A program made the position numbers and the translations under genes. The notes beneath the pieces were generated by a model. It worked only from the letters and a program-made list of their open reading frames with translations, was not told the origin of the DNA and made no database searches. From Gnetum montanum (taxonomy: Eukaryota > Streptophyta > Gnetopsida > Gnetales > Gnetaceae), in NCBI GenBank assembly GCA_015680685.1, contig MNCI01033474.1, forward strand, positions 1,358,085 through 1,422,084: a stretch of DNA of 64,000 bases. The letters are read 5' to 3'. This document shows, in pieces, positions 45,266 to 58,058 of the stretch. Positions within the stretch are counted from its first letter, which is position 1. The number at the start of each line of letters is the position of its first letter.

Positions 45266-47893
45266 CTTTTCTTTCTAACTTTCTTGAGACAACACAAAAA
45301 GTACTCTACAATGTGATCTTAATACCTGTTAAAGGGTACTTTGTATGTTACTTTTTGAGCTAAATATTTACCAGAAATTTATAAAAATATAATATTGCCC
45401 CTGTCAAACAGAAGAAAAATATTGGCAAAGCTACTTCACCACACAAGTTCTACAATTGTTAAAAAAATATGCATTGAAAATGATAAACAATATGTCTGAT
45501 CATAAATTAAGTACGAGGGTAGGCTTGTGAAAAGGTCTTACCATATCAAATCCATGTGCCTTTTTTTTTCTTTTGTTGTTGGAAACTTTCTGTTTTTATG
45601 ATCTTTGACTCCCACAATTCTTTGCAAATTATTTCATATTATGTCCATTTCCCTTTTTCTATCATGACAAATGACCCTGTTTCATCGGATATTTATCCAT
45701 GTCGGGAACCCATTCAATCACTGGAAAATGTTTGACCATTTTCCAAAAAGAATCAAACTAAAATGACTTGATGCTTTAAGGTTGACGGGCATTTCCTAAA
45801 TAGTACAATCACATAGTTATTGACATGTAAGAAGGTCGCTTAATCACATAGTTATTAACATGTAAGAAGATCTAAAAACTTTTATCTTTGCCATCCAAAA
45901 AAAGCTCATCCATCATCAATGATTCATAAAACCTTCACATAGGTTTTGTGGTTCATGCACATGTTGATAGAAATCTAGAAAGGTTTCGTTCTTGTCTATA
46001 TCTACATTGACTGTTGCAGTATCAAAGAAAAGTTCAAGCTTCCTTGCAGCATAAAAATTGAAAGCTGTTAAAGACAGTGTAAACTATTGTTTCAAGTCCT
46101 TTATAGTATGACTCATTATTGAATTTACCCTTGGGTATAAATTGTATATTAATCTTACCAAAATATTCCCTTTTTCCCTGTGCCTCATTCTAAGCTCAAG
46201 TAAATTTTTGTGACTATTCTTGAGAAATTCAGTATAACGTGAGGACAAGGTTTATAGTATAGTTTTGCACAATTGAAGCTGAGCATCCAACGACATCATT
46301 GAATATGCCCCCCTAAAGTATGAAAACACCTGACCCAAGGCACTTTGTCTCATCCATTTTATTAATTGAAACTTAAAAACGTAAGCCCTGTTCTAAATGT
46401 CTTTAAGCCCAAGTAAGTCAAAAAGTGTCTATTGATGTATTCTAAATGAACCCCAATCATATTAATGATAGAGTTAAGACTTGGAGTATGAAATGTTTGA
46501 CATTAAATTAGAACATAATGCAAACAAATGTTGTCGATCTTTTAAAATAGATCACCTTATTATCCTTAATGTCCTAGCTCAATCCTACTTTATTCGATAA
46601 ATTCAATGATTTAAGCAAATCCATATATCACGTTCTTTTTAAACTTTTTACAACCAACCAGCACCACACTCTGTTCCCTTTCCAAATTTTGTAAAATTTA
46701 CAGACTGCATGTTTTAGCAATGCATTTAGCCATTAAGGTTGTTAAATCATGTAAGAAAAAAAAATAAAAAACTGGTATTATAACATGGTGACCGTTGCTG
46801 CAAAATTTTTTATTGAAATTATATTTGCAAAAACTTTCTTGCTCCTATAATTAACTGCTCGGAAGCCATGGCTGAAACTTAACGGTTACAGGGTTGAGTT
46901 AATAACCATTCGGTACAACTCTGTGGTGCGTGCGTGTATGTTACATAGAAAGCCAGCCGTAAAATTACAGTCAGATCATCTGCTTATTGGAACAAGCTTA
47001 ACGAGGAAGCACGAGCGAGTTGCAGCTAGAACTTAGAAGCTAATTCCTGATTCATAAGTTCTACATGTATCGAATATTAATCTTATTCCTCCTCCAACAG
47101 TCCTGTACGAATTTAATCTTATTTCTCGTACAAGAGTCTTGTATGAATTTAGATCCTCTCGGCCAAACTACAGAGGTATATACATATACCTCTAAGTTAG
47201 TGGTATGGGGTAAAGACAATGTTGATGTTAAAGGATTTCCTTCACCACGTTCAAGTTCATAGATTTTGTGGTAACAATATAAATTCAGGTTGATCCAAGT
47301 GGACAGCCAGCCATACAAAAACCATACTCAAATCACCCAATATCCTAAATGGTTCACGGGTCAGTGCAAATTGAAGAGATAAAAAAGGTAACGATATGAT
47401 GAACGTCAACCGGTTGAAACAAGGATAAGATTCACCGATTTATTGTAATAATGCATTTTTAGTTTTTTCCGAAACTGCAAGATCCCCACTAGTACAGAGA
47501 CGATGCGAATTCATCTGTAAAACCAAATTCCAAGATCAATTCACATCTATTTATGCTATGTACAAAATTATAAACCAATACCGAACTGGATCTATTGAAG
47601 GCAAATATTTTTGAGTTTTGGGATGGAATCATGTGCAGGTGCCGAAACAAAGAAAATAATTAAGACACAGCAACGAACACAAATTACAGTATTGAATCAT
47701 CCAAACAAAAAGAACCTTGTATGTCCAGGGAACTGGATTCTGACAACCGATTCCTACGTCTGGGGCTGAATTTGTTGGAGCATTGAACTAATCAGATTAA
47801 CCTTAATTCTGCGAAGCCAGTTTCCGTGTATTGTATTAAGATATGAGAATATTCTAGCTTCTCCATTCCACTTACAGCTCCATTATAACGGCT
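45266..47893. other. 5' flank of the dehydrogenase gene and intergenic DNA
   Basis: No second gene is recognised. The first few hundred bases are the likely promoter and 5' UTR of the minus-strand gene. No clear TATA box was found. A small perfect inverted repeat, AGAGGTATAT, AC, ATATACCTCT, lies at about 47171-47192. Confidence 0.5.
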
Positions 47894-48142
47894 TTATTTA
47901 CGTGCTCGATTAAATTGTCTGGAATGCAACTTCTGTGGACAAGTTCTGTTTAATTTCCCATAAGGGCAATACCGACTCGGAGTTCTGGTCGAGCTTATCC
48001 TGAAATCATCATCATCCGAGTATGGTACTCGTCCAATATTCTCAGCAGAGTCCGTGCCTAGCATGTTTGGGGTTGATGTTACGTCTCCGGACAAAAATTC
48101 AGCGTATTCCCTCTTCGTCCTTTTTTGAAACACAAATTTCAA
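47894..48142 (-). other. orphan 82-codon ORF, possible terminal exon, unrecognised
   Basis: The frame is hydrophilic with normal-looking amino-acid use (KREYAEFLSGDV, YSDDDDFRISSTRTPSRYCP) and ends in a basic tail. I do not recognise a family. On the minus strand a pyrimidine-rich stretch precedes it, and AAAAAAG is found just inside the frame, so it could be the last exon of a gene that runs beyond 48.2 kb. It could equally be chance. Confidence 0.25.
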
Positions 48143-48244
48143 TGCTTTCCGGGTAATGAAATTGAAAAAAATTTAAAATAAATTTATCTTTAATAAGAAT
48201 AATTAGAAGTTAGATGCTCTCTATAAAAGGATCATTACCTACAG

Positions 48245-48345
48245 CCACAATGCTTAAGCTCTGGAAAGTTGGTAGATAAGCAAAGCCTAATCTACTTAGG
48301 TCTTTGACTTGAGAAACAATATCCTTAGTGTCACTCTAATGGTTC
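48245..48345 (-). mobile_element. dispersed SINE-like repeat
   Basis: It shares TTTCTCAAGTCAAAGACCTA and GAGCTTAAGC with the copy at 40.7 kb, same orientation. Confidence 0.4.
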
Positions 48346-48439
48346 TTTAGATGCTCTTTATAGAAAGACAATTTGCATTCTTGGGCCTATATGTTGATAT
48401 ACCACAAACATTTATAAGAATTTGAAAATTCTAGAAATC

Positions 48440-49225
48440 TGAGTTATGCTCTAAAGCCAAGAAATTTGAAATCCTTTGAAACCTACATTTGGGATCACTA
48501 AAAGAGTTATCCACCAAGTTCATCTTTTTCACTTGAAACTAACAAAAGAAAAGTTAAAAATATGCAACAAAAATTAACAAAATAATCAAAATAGCAAACA
48601 ATTAAAAACTTAGACAATACTGCTAATCAAATTAGCAAAACATTCAAATATCAAATGGTTTTGGGATTCTATGAGGTTGCTTTCTTTATTTGGAATCCTT
48701 TGTACCTTGTATTTGGGATCATGGAAATAGTTAACTACCAAGATCATCTTTCTTATATGCAAAACAAAAGAAAACATTAACAAAAATATAGCAAAACAAT
48801 TAAAAACCTGAACAAAAAATAACAAAACAATGAAAATAGCAAAATAGTTAAAAACCTAAACAATGATGAAAAGAGTTAAAAACTCAAACAATAGTCAAAT
48901 TAGCAAAACATTTAAATAGTAAACAGTTTAGGATCCTATGACATTGTTTTCTTTATTTGAAATTCTTTGAACTCTACATTTGGGATCATTAAAATATTTA
49001 ACCACTAAGTTCATCTTTTTCACTTACATAAATAATAAGAATAAAAACATAGCAAAACAATTTAAAAACCTAGAATAATTTTTTAAAAAACAATGAAAAT
49101 AGCAAAATAGTTAAAAACCTAGACAATGGTGAAAATAGCTAAAAACCTAAATAACATTCAAATTACCAAAACATTTAAATAGCAAAAAGTTTGGGATTCT
49201 ACCAAGTTGCTTTGTATTCTTTTCA
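48440..49225. repeat. tandem array, about 3 units of 225-270 bp
   Basis: Anchor words repeat in order. TTTGGGATCA...AAGTTCATCTTTTTCACTT occurs near 48488, 48713 and 48979. GGGATTCTAT or a variant occurs near 48663, 48929 and 49194. ATAGCAAAATAGTTAAAAACC falls between them. Units are AT-rich and diverged. No frame is conserved between units. Confidence 0.8.
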
Positions 49226-49234
49226 AAACTAGAC

Positions 49235-49830
49235 ATAAAAATAGGAATCTAAATTCATAAAGTAAAAAATATTAACAAGAAGAACTAGGTCACCTTACTT
49301 CAACTAGTTTTTTACAAAAAATGAAATATATATTTAGAAAAAAAAATTAAAAACATAAGAAGTATCTATCTACAACACAACATTGTAGAATAAAACCACC
49401 TAAAACATAAATTTGTAGATAAAATTCAATGTGATAGCCTTTAATATCTCTCTCACCATTCATAAAATAATAGATATTAACAAGAATGCAACAACCTTCA
49501 AAACCTCTCTTACTGCACAATGAATATTAAAAAAATAATCTAAATTTGTGAAACAACAAATATTAACAAGAAAAACTAGATTACCCTACTCCTAGCTCTT
49601 TTTCTTTCCTTTGAAATAAAGGTAAACTTGGTTCCATGGTGGCTGAGGCACATTTAGAAGACTGAAAGTTTAAATGAGAATGAAATATAGATTTAGAAAA
49701 AATAAAAGCAAAGGAAGAATTCATCTACAATACAATATCATAGAATAAAACCATTTAAAACATAAATGGACATTTAAAATTCAACATGGAAGCCTCTAAA
49801 ACCTCCCTTACTATGTATGATCAAAATTGA
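49235..49830. repeat. two diverged copies of a block of about 300 bp
   Basis: AATCTAAATT...ATATTAACAAGAAGAACTAG (about 49245) returns near 49540. ATGAAATATATATTTAGAAAA...GAATAAAACCACCTAAAACAT (about 49320) returns near 49680. Confidence 0.7.
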
Positions 49831-49879
49831 AAAAAAAAAAAAAACCTTTTTTACTTTTTCATAATGAAATAAGCTCCAA

Positions 49880-50375
49880 TAATGTGTTTTGTAGAACTAA
49901 TTTAGAGCTTATTTGTAGAACCAAACTTTGGTTCTACAAACCATACTCTAAACTTTTATTGATGTGGCTTCTAATGATGTAAGAAAGATTTTTCCTTTAT
50001 AGAACTAAGCCTTTTCTCTAAACACTCGTATTTGCCAAGTTATAGCTTGCTTATGTGATAAAACCAAAAATAAATTCCTTTGTAGAACTGATTTTTGGTT
50101 CTATAAGCTTTCCAACTTCATGAACTTATGTGGCTTGTAGAGACAAATTGTAATTTCTTGAAGAGCTAAGTTTTGGTTCTACAAGACTCACTTTTTGAAT
50201 ATGATGTCTCAAATGTCATGAGATTTTCTTCATTAAATCAAGTTTATTCCTTTTCATGGAATTAATTTTGGTTTTATAAACCTAGTCCATCTTACATGGC
50301 ATATAATATGAGCTTTATCTATAGAACTAATTTGGTATTCTTTCGTAGAACCAATTTTTTGGTTTTAGGAACCTT
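49880..50375. repeat. array of GTAGAAC...GGTTCTA hairpin motifs
   Basis: A motif of the form TTGTAGAACYRATTTTTGGTTCTACAA recurs at about 49890, 49912-49940, 50079-50107, 50158-50185, 50255-50280, 50318-50335 and 50341-50369. The copy at 49912-49940 is a perfect inverted repeat with 14-bp arms (TTTGTAGAACCAAA) and a one-base loop. The others keep partial arms. Confidence 0.75.
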
Positions 50376-50399
50376 CATTCATATGGATTAGTGCTTTTC

Positions 50400-51900
50400 A
50401 TTTACATTTCCACAATGTTAACTAAACACTTCGATTACTTGTTGTTACATGTAATCATTGAATTTTGACAAAAAAATGGAATATTTAAGAATACATTTTT
50501 TATTCTAATCCTAAGCAAGTTTTTAAGATGGTGAAATAAAAAATATTTGTAAAACTTTAGGAAAATGTAAAAGGAAAGAAATATTTATGTTTAAATAATA
50601 TCAAAGAGACCTAAATTCAAAGAAAAACTATTTATTTACTACTACTTTTTATTATTTGTGATGCACAATTTACATAGTACAAATAGGATATCATCTCAAA
50701 GTTCAAATAGGCGGATAGCTCAAAATTTCTCATGAAGAGTGAATATGTTAACTATGTAATACAAATGGCATTGAAGATGAACACATGTTCTTACAATGTT
50801 TTGCATTTGAGCACATTCTACAGAAGTAAACTATTGCAATTATAAATTTAGTTGATTTATTATAAATATTACCAAGAACAATTGGTACTTTTATTAATAA
50901 AATTTTCAAAACTCATAGATGTCCATTTCATTCATCAAAAGGGTCCATAGGGTCTATGAAAATAATAAAATTTCAATTTCAATTTAGTATATTCATAGAT
51001 TTGTTAATTTTCAACTTTGCCAATGTCAATCACAAGCTCAGATATGAAAGGAGAAGGGTTATGAAAGAAGAATAGTTAGCATTAGGTTGGCAATTGATTG
51101 TAAAACCTTGCCAAATCTCACAAATTTTGCAGATGCTAGGGCATTCCCTATGTGTAACAGTCACAAATGATTTGAAGAAACTACAAATAAACAAAGATCT
51201 AGCTCTTCATAGAGGTGAATGATGAAAAGGAACTACGTAGCCAACCCTCTTTTGTTGGGAGAAAGCTAGAATGATGATGGTGATAGATTTGTTAATTTTT
51301 GTTACATTAATTTTGTATTTTCTATTACCATGTAAGGGTATAATGGAATAAGTCTTTAGTAGAAATTTTGAAATAAATTAGATATACCTTACGGTATAAG
51401 TAAGAATTCTTTTACTAACCTATGTATCCTTATCTTAAAAGAAAAAGAAACTACAATTTAAAAAAACAAGTAACAAGAACATTATGTGAACAGCCGTCCG
51501 AACACAAGTTTGTTCGGCATTTCTTTTACAAGTTTGCCGTGCATTTCTTTTATGACAGTAAGTTGTTTGTGAATTTCTTGAAGTCACTGTCTAAGTCGGG
51601 GATTAATATGATATGCTTTCTGTCTCCATCCAAGCTGGATACGGGCTAATGGGTGTTTTAATAATTTAAAATTGTAATTAAAAACAATCAATGCGTTAAA
51701 TTTCCACGCCATCCAATCTACATCTTTAATTTTGTTTACTTCTCCAGATTTTAAACAAAGACTTGTTTGATAAGCGGTGTTATTGAAAGGCACAGTAAAA
51801 GCTTGAAGAAACTAACAGTTCAAAATTAAGTAATTAACGGGGAAAATGATACAGCATTTTGTGGGGTGTTGGATCCCTAGGAAAAGAAGTTTTATTAATA
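50400..51900. other. AT-rich DNA with nothing recognised
   Basis: No coding frame, LTR, LINE or tRNA-like signal. Frames at 51422-51649 and 51584-51793 have no recognisable domain. Confidence 0.55.
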
Positions 51901-54900
51901 GTAAAAAGGTATCAAATACATAAAAAGCATTAAGTCACTCGGATAATAAAATGGGAAACTGAACTACCATCCATCAAGACAACCAGCCGGTTACAAGAGA
52001 GAGTAGTAGAAATTTGGACGAGGCAGAGAACACTCGATAAAAGATAGAGAGACTCCCATATGGTGATTTCACTCAAATTTAAGAAGGGAAGCTTCAATGC
52101 AAAGATTTTTGTTGAAGTGTGTTGCTTGAACACATAGGTCTTTCCCAAGGTTGCAAGAGATGAATCAATTGATGAATATCCATTTTGAACTTTGCTGCTT
52201 GAGATTTGAGTTGGAAATGAACGAGGTGGAAGATCTGCAATTTCTCCATCATTGTGAGATGATAGTTATTAGAAAAATGAATCCTTTGAAAGATAACATT
52301 GCATCTACGCTTTTAGATATAATATAAAATAATAAGCCTAATAACTTTTCACAGAAAATTAAAATTAGCAGAAGTGGTGCCCAAAAGGCCAAATATAACA
52401 TCATGTTAAGATAGCTTGGATGATAAAATTACTTTGGAAGCCCATGTCCACACGTGTTGTGCGAAGGCGCAATGCCAAAACACATGAACAAAGTCCTCTT
52501 TTCCACCACAAAGAGGGCAATTAGGACTGAATCTCGAGATGTTCAAGACGTTTGCCAATAGGTAGACTTTGGTAGAGGAGACACTAGAAGAACTACTTAA
52601 TTTTAGGGAGGGTCAGTAGTTTCCAAATACGTTGGAAGAGGGGGATCCAAAATTGTTTCGACTCTTATTTGTACCAAGACTTGTTACGTCATTGAAGGAT
52701 ACTGAATGAGTCATGCAAAAGGTGAAAGGGAACATACGACCTGTAAGGTAGAAGTTTCGACCTATTAATCCATTGAAAGCCATGAAAGGTGCTTTGCACC
52801 GACTGGTTGCATATGACAATGAGTGAAGGTGTAAACCCAAGGTAAGCAATGGTGCATTGCTTCAAACTCCCCATACAAATTATTAAACTCAACCCCCAAA
52901 ATCCATTGGTCGGCCAATTGAAGATAATTCAGAGAAATAACACCCTTCTGTTACCAAGAGATAGCAACCTTAGCATTTGTAATGGCAAGGGGAGTGGCCA
53001 ACAAAGATAACCACCAACGACACAACTTAGAGAGGAGAGTAGGATTGATCTTGACATTAATCCAATCAATATAACAGTGTAGAGTTTACTAGGCCCTCCA
53101 AATGTTTTTAAAAACATGAGATCCAACAATAATGATAGTGTGGGGAAAAAGGATCCAGTTAACAAAATGGATACCTTTCCAAAAGGGCTTATTTTTGGGA
53201 AATTCTTGATGAAGTTTTAATTGGAGGAGAGTCCCAATAATATCTGGGGCATCTAGATGTTAGACCAACCACTTGGCGACTAGGGTAATCCCTTACTTAA
53301 AAAAGTTCAAAAGACCTAAGTCACCTTTATTCTTAGGGAGAGTAACAATATTCTAGATGACACGATGGAAGCCTTTTTGAGAATATTTAGATGACCACAT
53401 AAAGTCACAAAATAATCATTTAAGCTTGTGGTAAACAGCTTAGGAGGGGGCCCAACACGAAGAGTAATACACATGGGTAGATGCACATATGGACTTACAT
53501 ATGAGGTACTTACCCATTAAAGTAAGGGGTTTAGTCTTCCATTTTTCAAGTTTCTTTTGCATTTGATAAATAACCTGCTCTCAAAGAACAGAGGTTGAAC
53601 CTCTAAAGTGGAAGGGAATTCCCAAAATCTTAATGATGTCTTGATCCTGAAGCAGCTTCCAATTATAGTTGATCACATGACTATAATTATTAGTAAAGCT
53701 ATACACAGAGGATTTGTTTCAATTAATAATGAAGCTTGAGAGTGAGCAATATTGCTCCACCTTGGATAAGAGTCGGTGCAAATTAGCAATAGTGTTTTGA
53801 ATAAGAAAAAAGGAGTTGTTGGTGAAATGCAAGTTAAGAAGCTGTTGTTGAGGTGAAGAGAGGTAGACCTCGGTGAGAACTTTATTTTGAATATCATGAT
53901 TTATCTAATGACAGAGAAAGTCAACCGTGATGATGAATAGGTAAGGGGCAAGAGGACATCCTTGTCGCACTGACCTATGGACAGCAAAGGGAGAGGTGAT
54001 GCCAAAGGTAGTGGCTATTCTTGCAGTAGCATCTGAGAATAAGCATTTCACCATATGTAAGAACTTAGGGCCAAAACCAAGTTTAGTCATGGTTTGCGAC
54101 ATAAAGTCCCACTTTATGTTGTCATAGGCCTTGGCCTAGCCAAGCTTCATTAGGAGAATATCTTGACCGTCATCCTTTGCCCACTTGAGACCTTCCCATG
54201 CTACAATCACATTGTTTAAAATATATCTACCAAGAACAAATCCTATTTATTGGGGAGATATAATTTCGCCAAAACTTTTGTTCAATTGTAAAGCTAAGCA
54301 CTTGGCCCAAATTTTATAAACCACATTGAGAAGAGTTATGGGACACTAATTGGAGATATAGGTAGGATCCCCAGACTTAGGGAGGAGATGATAATCCCTT
54401 GATTTGGATTAGGCCCAAGGAAACCAATAATGATAGCCTCTCTAATGACTTGAAAAAGGTCATTTTCCACCAATTCCCAATGGGTTTGAAAAAATTCAAT
54501 AGGGAAACCATCATAACTGGGAGCCTTCCCATGACTCAACTTAGAACAAGCCACCTAAAGCTCCTCCTTGGTGATATCGGCTTTGAGACTTCACAACATA
54601 GTAGAATTGATAAGGCTAGGATAATTGAGGGTAGAAGCCTCAAACAATGAGATGTCCATAAGGGTAGCTACAAAAAGTAGTTCGTAATGGTTCTTAAGAA
54701 ATGAGAGGATACTGTTGTTGTCAGTGATGGTGGTGTCATCACTGAAGATTTTGTCAAAAGAATGTAAAGGAGAAGAGCTATTTAGATACTTGAAAAATTC
54801 CTTATAGTGTTTATCTTGAATATTTGACTAAGTGAGTCTACTTTTAGTTAAGGCACTTTGTGCTTTGTACACTTGCCATTGTTGGAAGGCTAATCAAGCT

Positions 54901-54967
54901 TTAGCTAATTCATGAACTAGAGTGTTGAAAGGATCTTGAGCGAATTTATTAGTTAAATGTTCAATGG
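51900..54967 (-). mobile_element. L1-type LINE, minus strand, interrupted by the Ty3 element
   Basis: On the minus strand RT pieces are LSHGKAPSYDGFPIEFFQTHW (about 54530), KAYDNIKWDFMSQTM (about 54130), VRQGCPLAPYLFIITVDF (about 53960). A zf-RVT-like end, CPLCGGKEDFVHVFWHCAFAQHVW, lies near 52510. Stops and frameshifts are many. The Ty3 LTR begins at 54968 inside LINE sequence, so the 5' part of the LINE, if it existed, lies beyond the nested elements and outside the window. Confidence 0.87.
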
Positions 54968-55980
54968 TGATGAGTGGCGAGGTACCCCTACACTCAACCA
55001 TACGAAACAAGCATAGCACGCGCAATCTGGTCAAACTTCGCAGACTAAATGCCTACACGCCTCATGGAACACTTAAGGTTAACCATTCATTGTCTTCCCA
55101 GACTTACTTGTAGTTGTCACGGAGTATGGTTAAGTAAGTCCGAGGTATATGATTTTTATATGTTTTTATGTTTTTCTCCTATGCTATGAGGTGAAGGGTT
55201 GAGAAGACTAATTAACTCTAACTAATAGCTAAGTCTAAATTAACTAGCATCAGCATCTGTTCCCACTTACCATACACACCTTGAACCGATGCAACCGTGG
55301 CTACCAAACACTAATCGTCATTGGGATCACCACGCGTAACGCACGTGCTCGAAGTGGTCGTACTGAGGCATCTAACTAGGAGGAAAGGGTTGAGAGAGCC
55401 TATCTAGCCTAAGTGCGATGAGCGATCGATTCCTTGACTAACCGTACACATCGGGATGTTCGACTACCACTGGGATTACCAAGCGTAGATCCTGGATACG
55501 CCACTAGGTTACCAAGCAGTCACACTAGATGCTTGTAATCAAGTCATACTCAATGGCATGCGGTGAGCGGCCAATTCCTTGACTAACTGTACACATCTTT
55601 GGATGCTCGTAATCAAGTCGTAGTTACCACATTCTAGGAGTTTAAGTGTTAGAGAGGAAACAATAAATAAAATCCTATTTCATGCACTGCAAGGTTTATC
55701 CAGGAAGTTCGTCTTTATTGCCATACACAACTTGTGTTCAGGTACAATGTTGCTCGAATAAAGATCCGTTCACTTTTGGACTCCTACTACAGGCACATGG
55801 GAAAATAATCTATCTCTGGAGTGATCAAACTGCCAGAGCTTCGCTACTTCTAGACCAGGATGGGAAATAAGGGGAGTGCCGCCTATTATGTATAGATTTG
55901 GTGGCAGACCACGATATCACGTACGTGATATCGCAGGGGACGACGTGATATCGTGGTGCATGCGATATCGCGTCTCATCA
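54968..55980 (-). repeat. 3' LTR of element B (1013 bp)
   Basis: On the minus strand it runs from TGATGAGACGCG to CCACTCATCA. It aligns with the LTR at 60131-61172 (shared GGATAAACCTTGCAG, CAATAAAGACGAACTT). The U3 has repeated GATATC words, including a perfect 22-bp palindrome at 55912-55933. The TATA equivalent is a changed TATACATA (about 55887-55894). The + strand flank before it is AATGG, the candidate target duplication. Confidence 0.9.
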
Positions 55981-58055
55981 TACCCCCATGACTGAATGAA
56001 AACTCGTCCTCAAGTTCCTTACAATAATATTGGGAAGGTATGGAATTATTGAGGGGAATGGAACTAATGGGATGACATGTGAACTGATCATCATTGCAAG
56101 ACTTGATAAACTAGTGTTCATGACAACAAGGGTGAACACCTGATTACAATGACATCAGGCCTTAGTTGGTAGCTGAGAAAGAGAGAGAGAGAAAGAAGTG
56201 TTGCTGCTATCAACGCCAAGATTGCACCTTTCGTTGTCCATCCGTAAGCACGCCATCGATCTTGCTCCTTGCATAGCTGCTGTAGCGCTGCTCCATTTCA
56301 TGTATTCCCTCCAAATCTGGTCTGTTATTGCATGATCGCCATCTGCACACACAACATAGTCTTATATTAGCAAGGGTAAATGAATCATCATGTAATTAAT
56401 ACCTTGCTTCGGTGTAAGTCCATTGGCTAGGTTGTGGTATGGTCGATACAGATCTGGAGATATATTAATGATGACTACCGAAGGTGTAGGGGTTAGGAAG
56501 AAAATCAAAAAAATTTGGGGCTAGGAGAAAATCGAAAAAATCAGGCCCTGTACCCCCATGACTAATTGCAAACCTACTGTAGCGTTAGAATGGAGAAAGG
56601 AAAGGAGAAAGAAAAATAGATAAAAAGGGACAACAAAAAACATCAATGAAATGGATGTCAAGATGGAATGAACAAAATAAAATCAATTGCAAAAATGTTA
56701 GGGAAAAGAAGTTAACAGATGCACCAAATAGGAATGTCAGTGGGTCCTCCCCAAAGTAGGCTCATGCCCTTAATGCCCTAACAATTCCACATTCAAAGAG
56801 TCCGTAGGCTCTGGGAATGTCATTTGGAACAAGAGTTAAAGTCTTAACCGCAAGAATTTACCTAAAAGAGAACAATGCATCAACCAAAATATATACACTA
56901 ATGATACAACCGACAATGACATGAATAATGGAGAGAAGGATGAAGAGAAGGGCATGGAATGGGATCCCAAGAACAAGGTGGTGTACAGCCCCTTGTGTGT
57001 TTCATGATTAAAGTGACTTGGAAAATCTCATTCCAACTCTGGCATTAAACAAACCACTTCCAGTGACTTTGCATTAACACATTTGGCCGAACCATGCTTT
57101 TGAAGTAACAAGAATGCTTCCTCCAAGAGCCACCACAATTCCGACGAAACAAAGGAGAGAATAGGAAGCAAGAAGGGCCGTAGTTAGAGGGAACACTTTG
57201 GTTCCATAACTAGTGCTTATAGCCCAAGTTTATTTCTTCTAAGGGGTGTGCTTTGAATTCTCACTTTTCATTTTTTTTTTGTGTTTTTTGTTTTTATGCG
57301 TGAGAACCACACCATGCAAAGACTTGATTATTTGTATTGTCTTAGCTTCTGATAATTGGGTAACATCAGAACAGTAAGAAAACCCAAGAAGAAAACATTC
57401 AAGCACCCAAGAGAACAGCCAACACAAGTGCATCAAGTTCCCTTGAAGTCACACCCTTTTCAATCCTTGAGTCTTTCCTTAGTTTGAGAAATGCCAGTCA
57501 CTCATTCATTAAAGTTCTTATTATGAAGGGGACTGTACATTTCCAAGCCGAGAGAGACCATAGAAACTGGTGGATAGATGGATGAAGTGATCTCATTGCC
57601 TGCCATATCAAAAGAAACATACCTCAGTATCAACATTGGGACTTAAAGGTAAAAACCAAACATTAGCAATCAATATGAAAATAGTTCATACCATCAGACC
57701 GAATACTTATTGGGTGACAAACTTACATGGTGGAACACATGCACACACACAAAAAAAAAAAAACTGAAAAAGTATAACGATGTTGTAAAAAAAATAAGAA
57801 AAGTTAAAAAAATTTATAAAACAAAAACAAGAAAATTTAAAGAAATTTGTAAAACAAAAACGTGAAAAACAGAAATGTGTAAAAAAAAATCAAAAAAGAA
57901 CTAAGGGCCCCATATGGCTAGCATAGGTGGCCATCTCCCCCATGACTGAGTTGTAAGGGAAAGATCCGAAATAATGAATGCCTGTTTGAATTTCGTAGAA
58001 GTGCCCAACCCCTCCCCATTGATGTTCTTAGATTAAGGGATGGAAGTTGGCGACA
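55981..58055 (-). other. polypurine tract and long 3' non-coding spacer of element B
   Basis: Minus-strand CAGTCATGGGGGTA abuts the LTR. The spacer matches element A's 8.8-10.2 kb region in order (AATTCAAAGCACACCCCTTAG, GGGGAGGACCCACTGACATT, CAGTCATGGGGGAGAT). The long 3' ORF of element A is absent. In its place is a short region (56160-56350) whose frames do not agree on one product. One frame has a hydrophobic run, LALIAATLLSLSLFLSYQL, broken upstream by stops. Confidence 0.7.
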
Positions 58056-58058
58056 CTC

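Noticed and set aside
48440-50375. CRISPR-like array
   Set aside because: Repeats are long, diverged and irregularly spaced in a plant nuclear context, and no cas genes exist here.
56155-56352. Small membrane protein gene in element B
   Set aside because: The hydrophobic run is in a frame with stops just upstream and the three frames give no consistent product.
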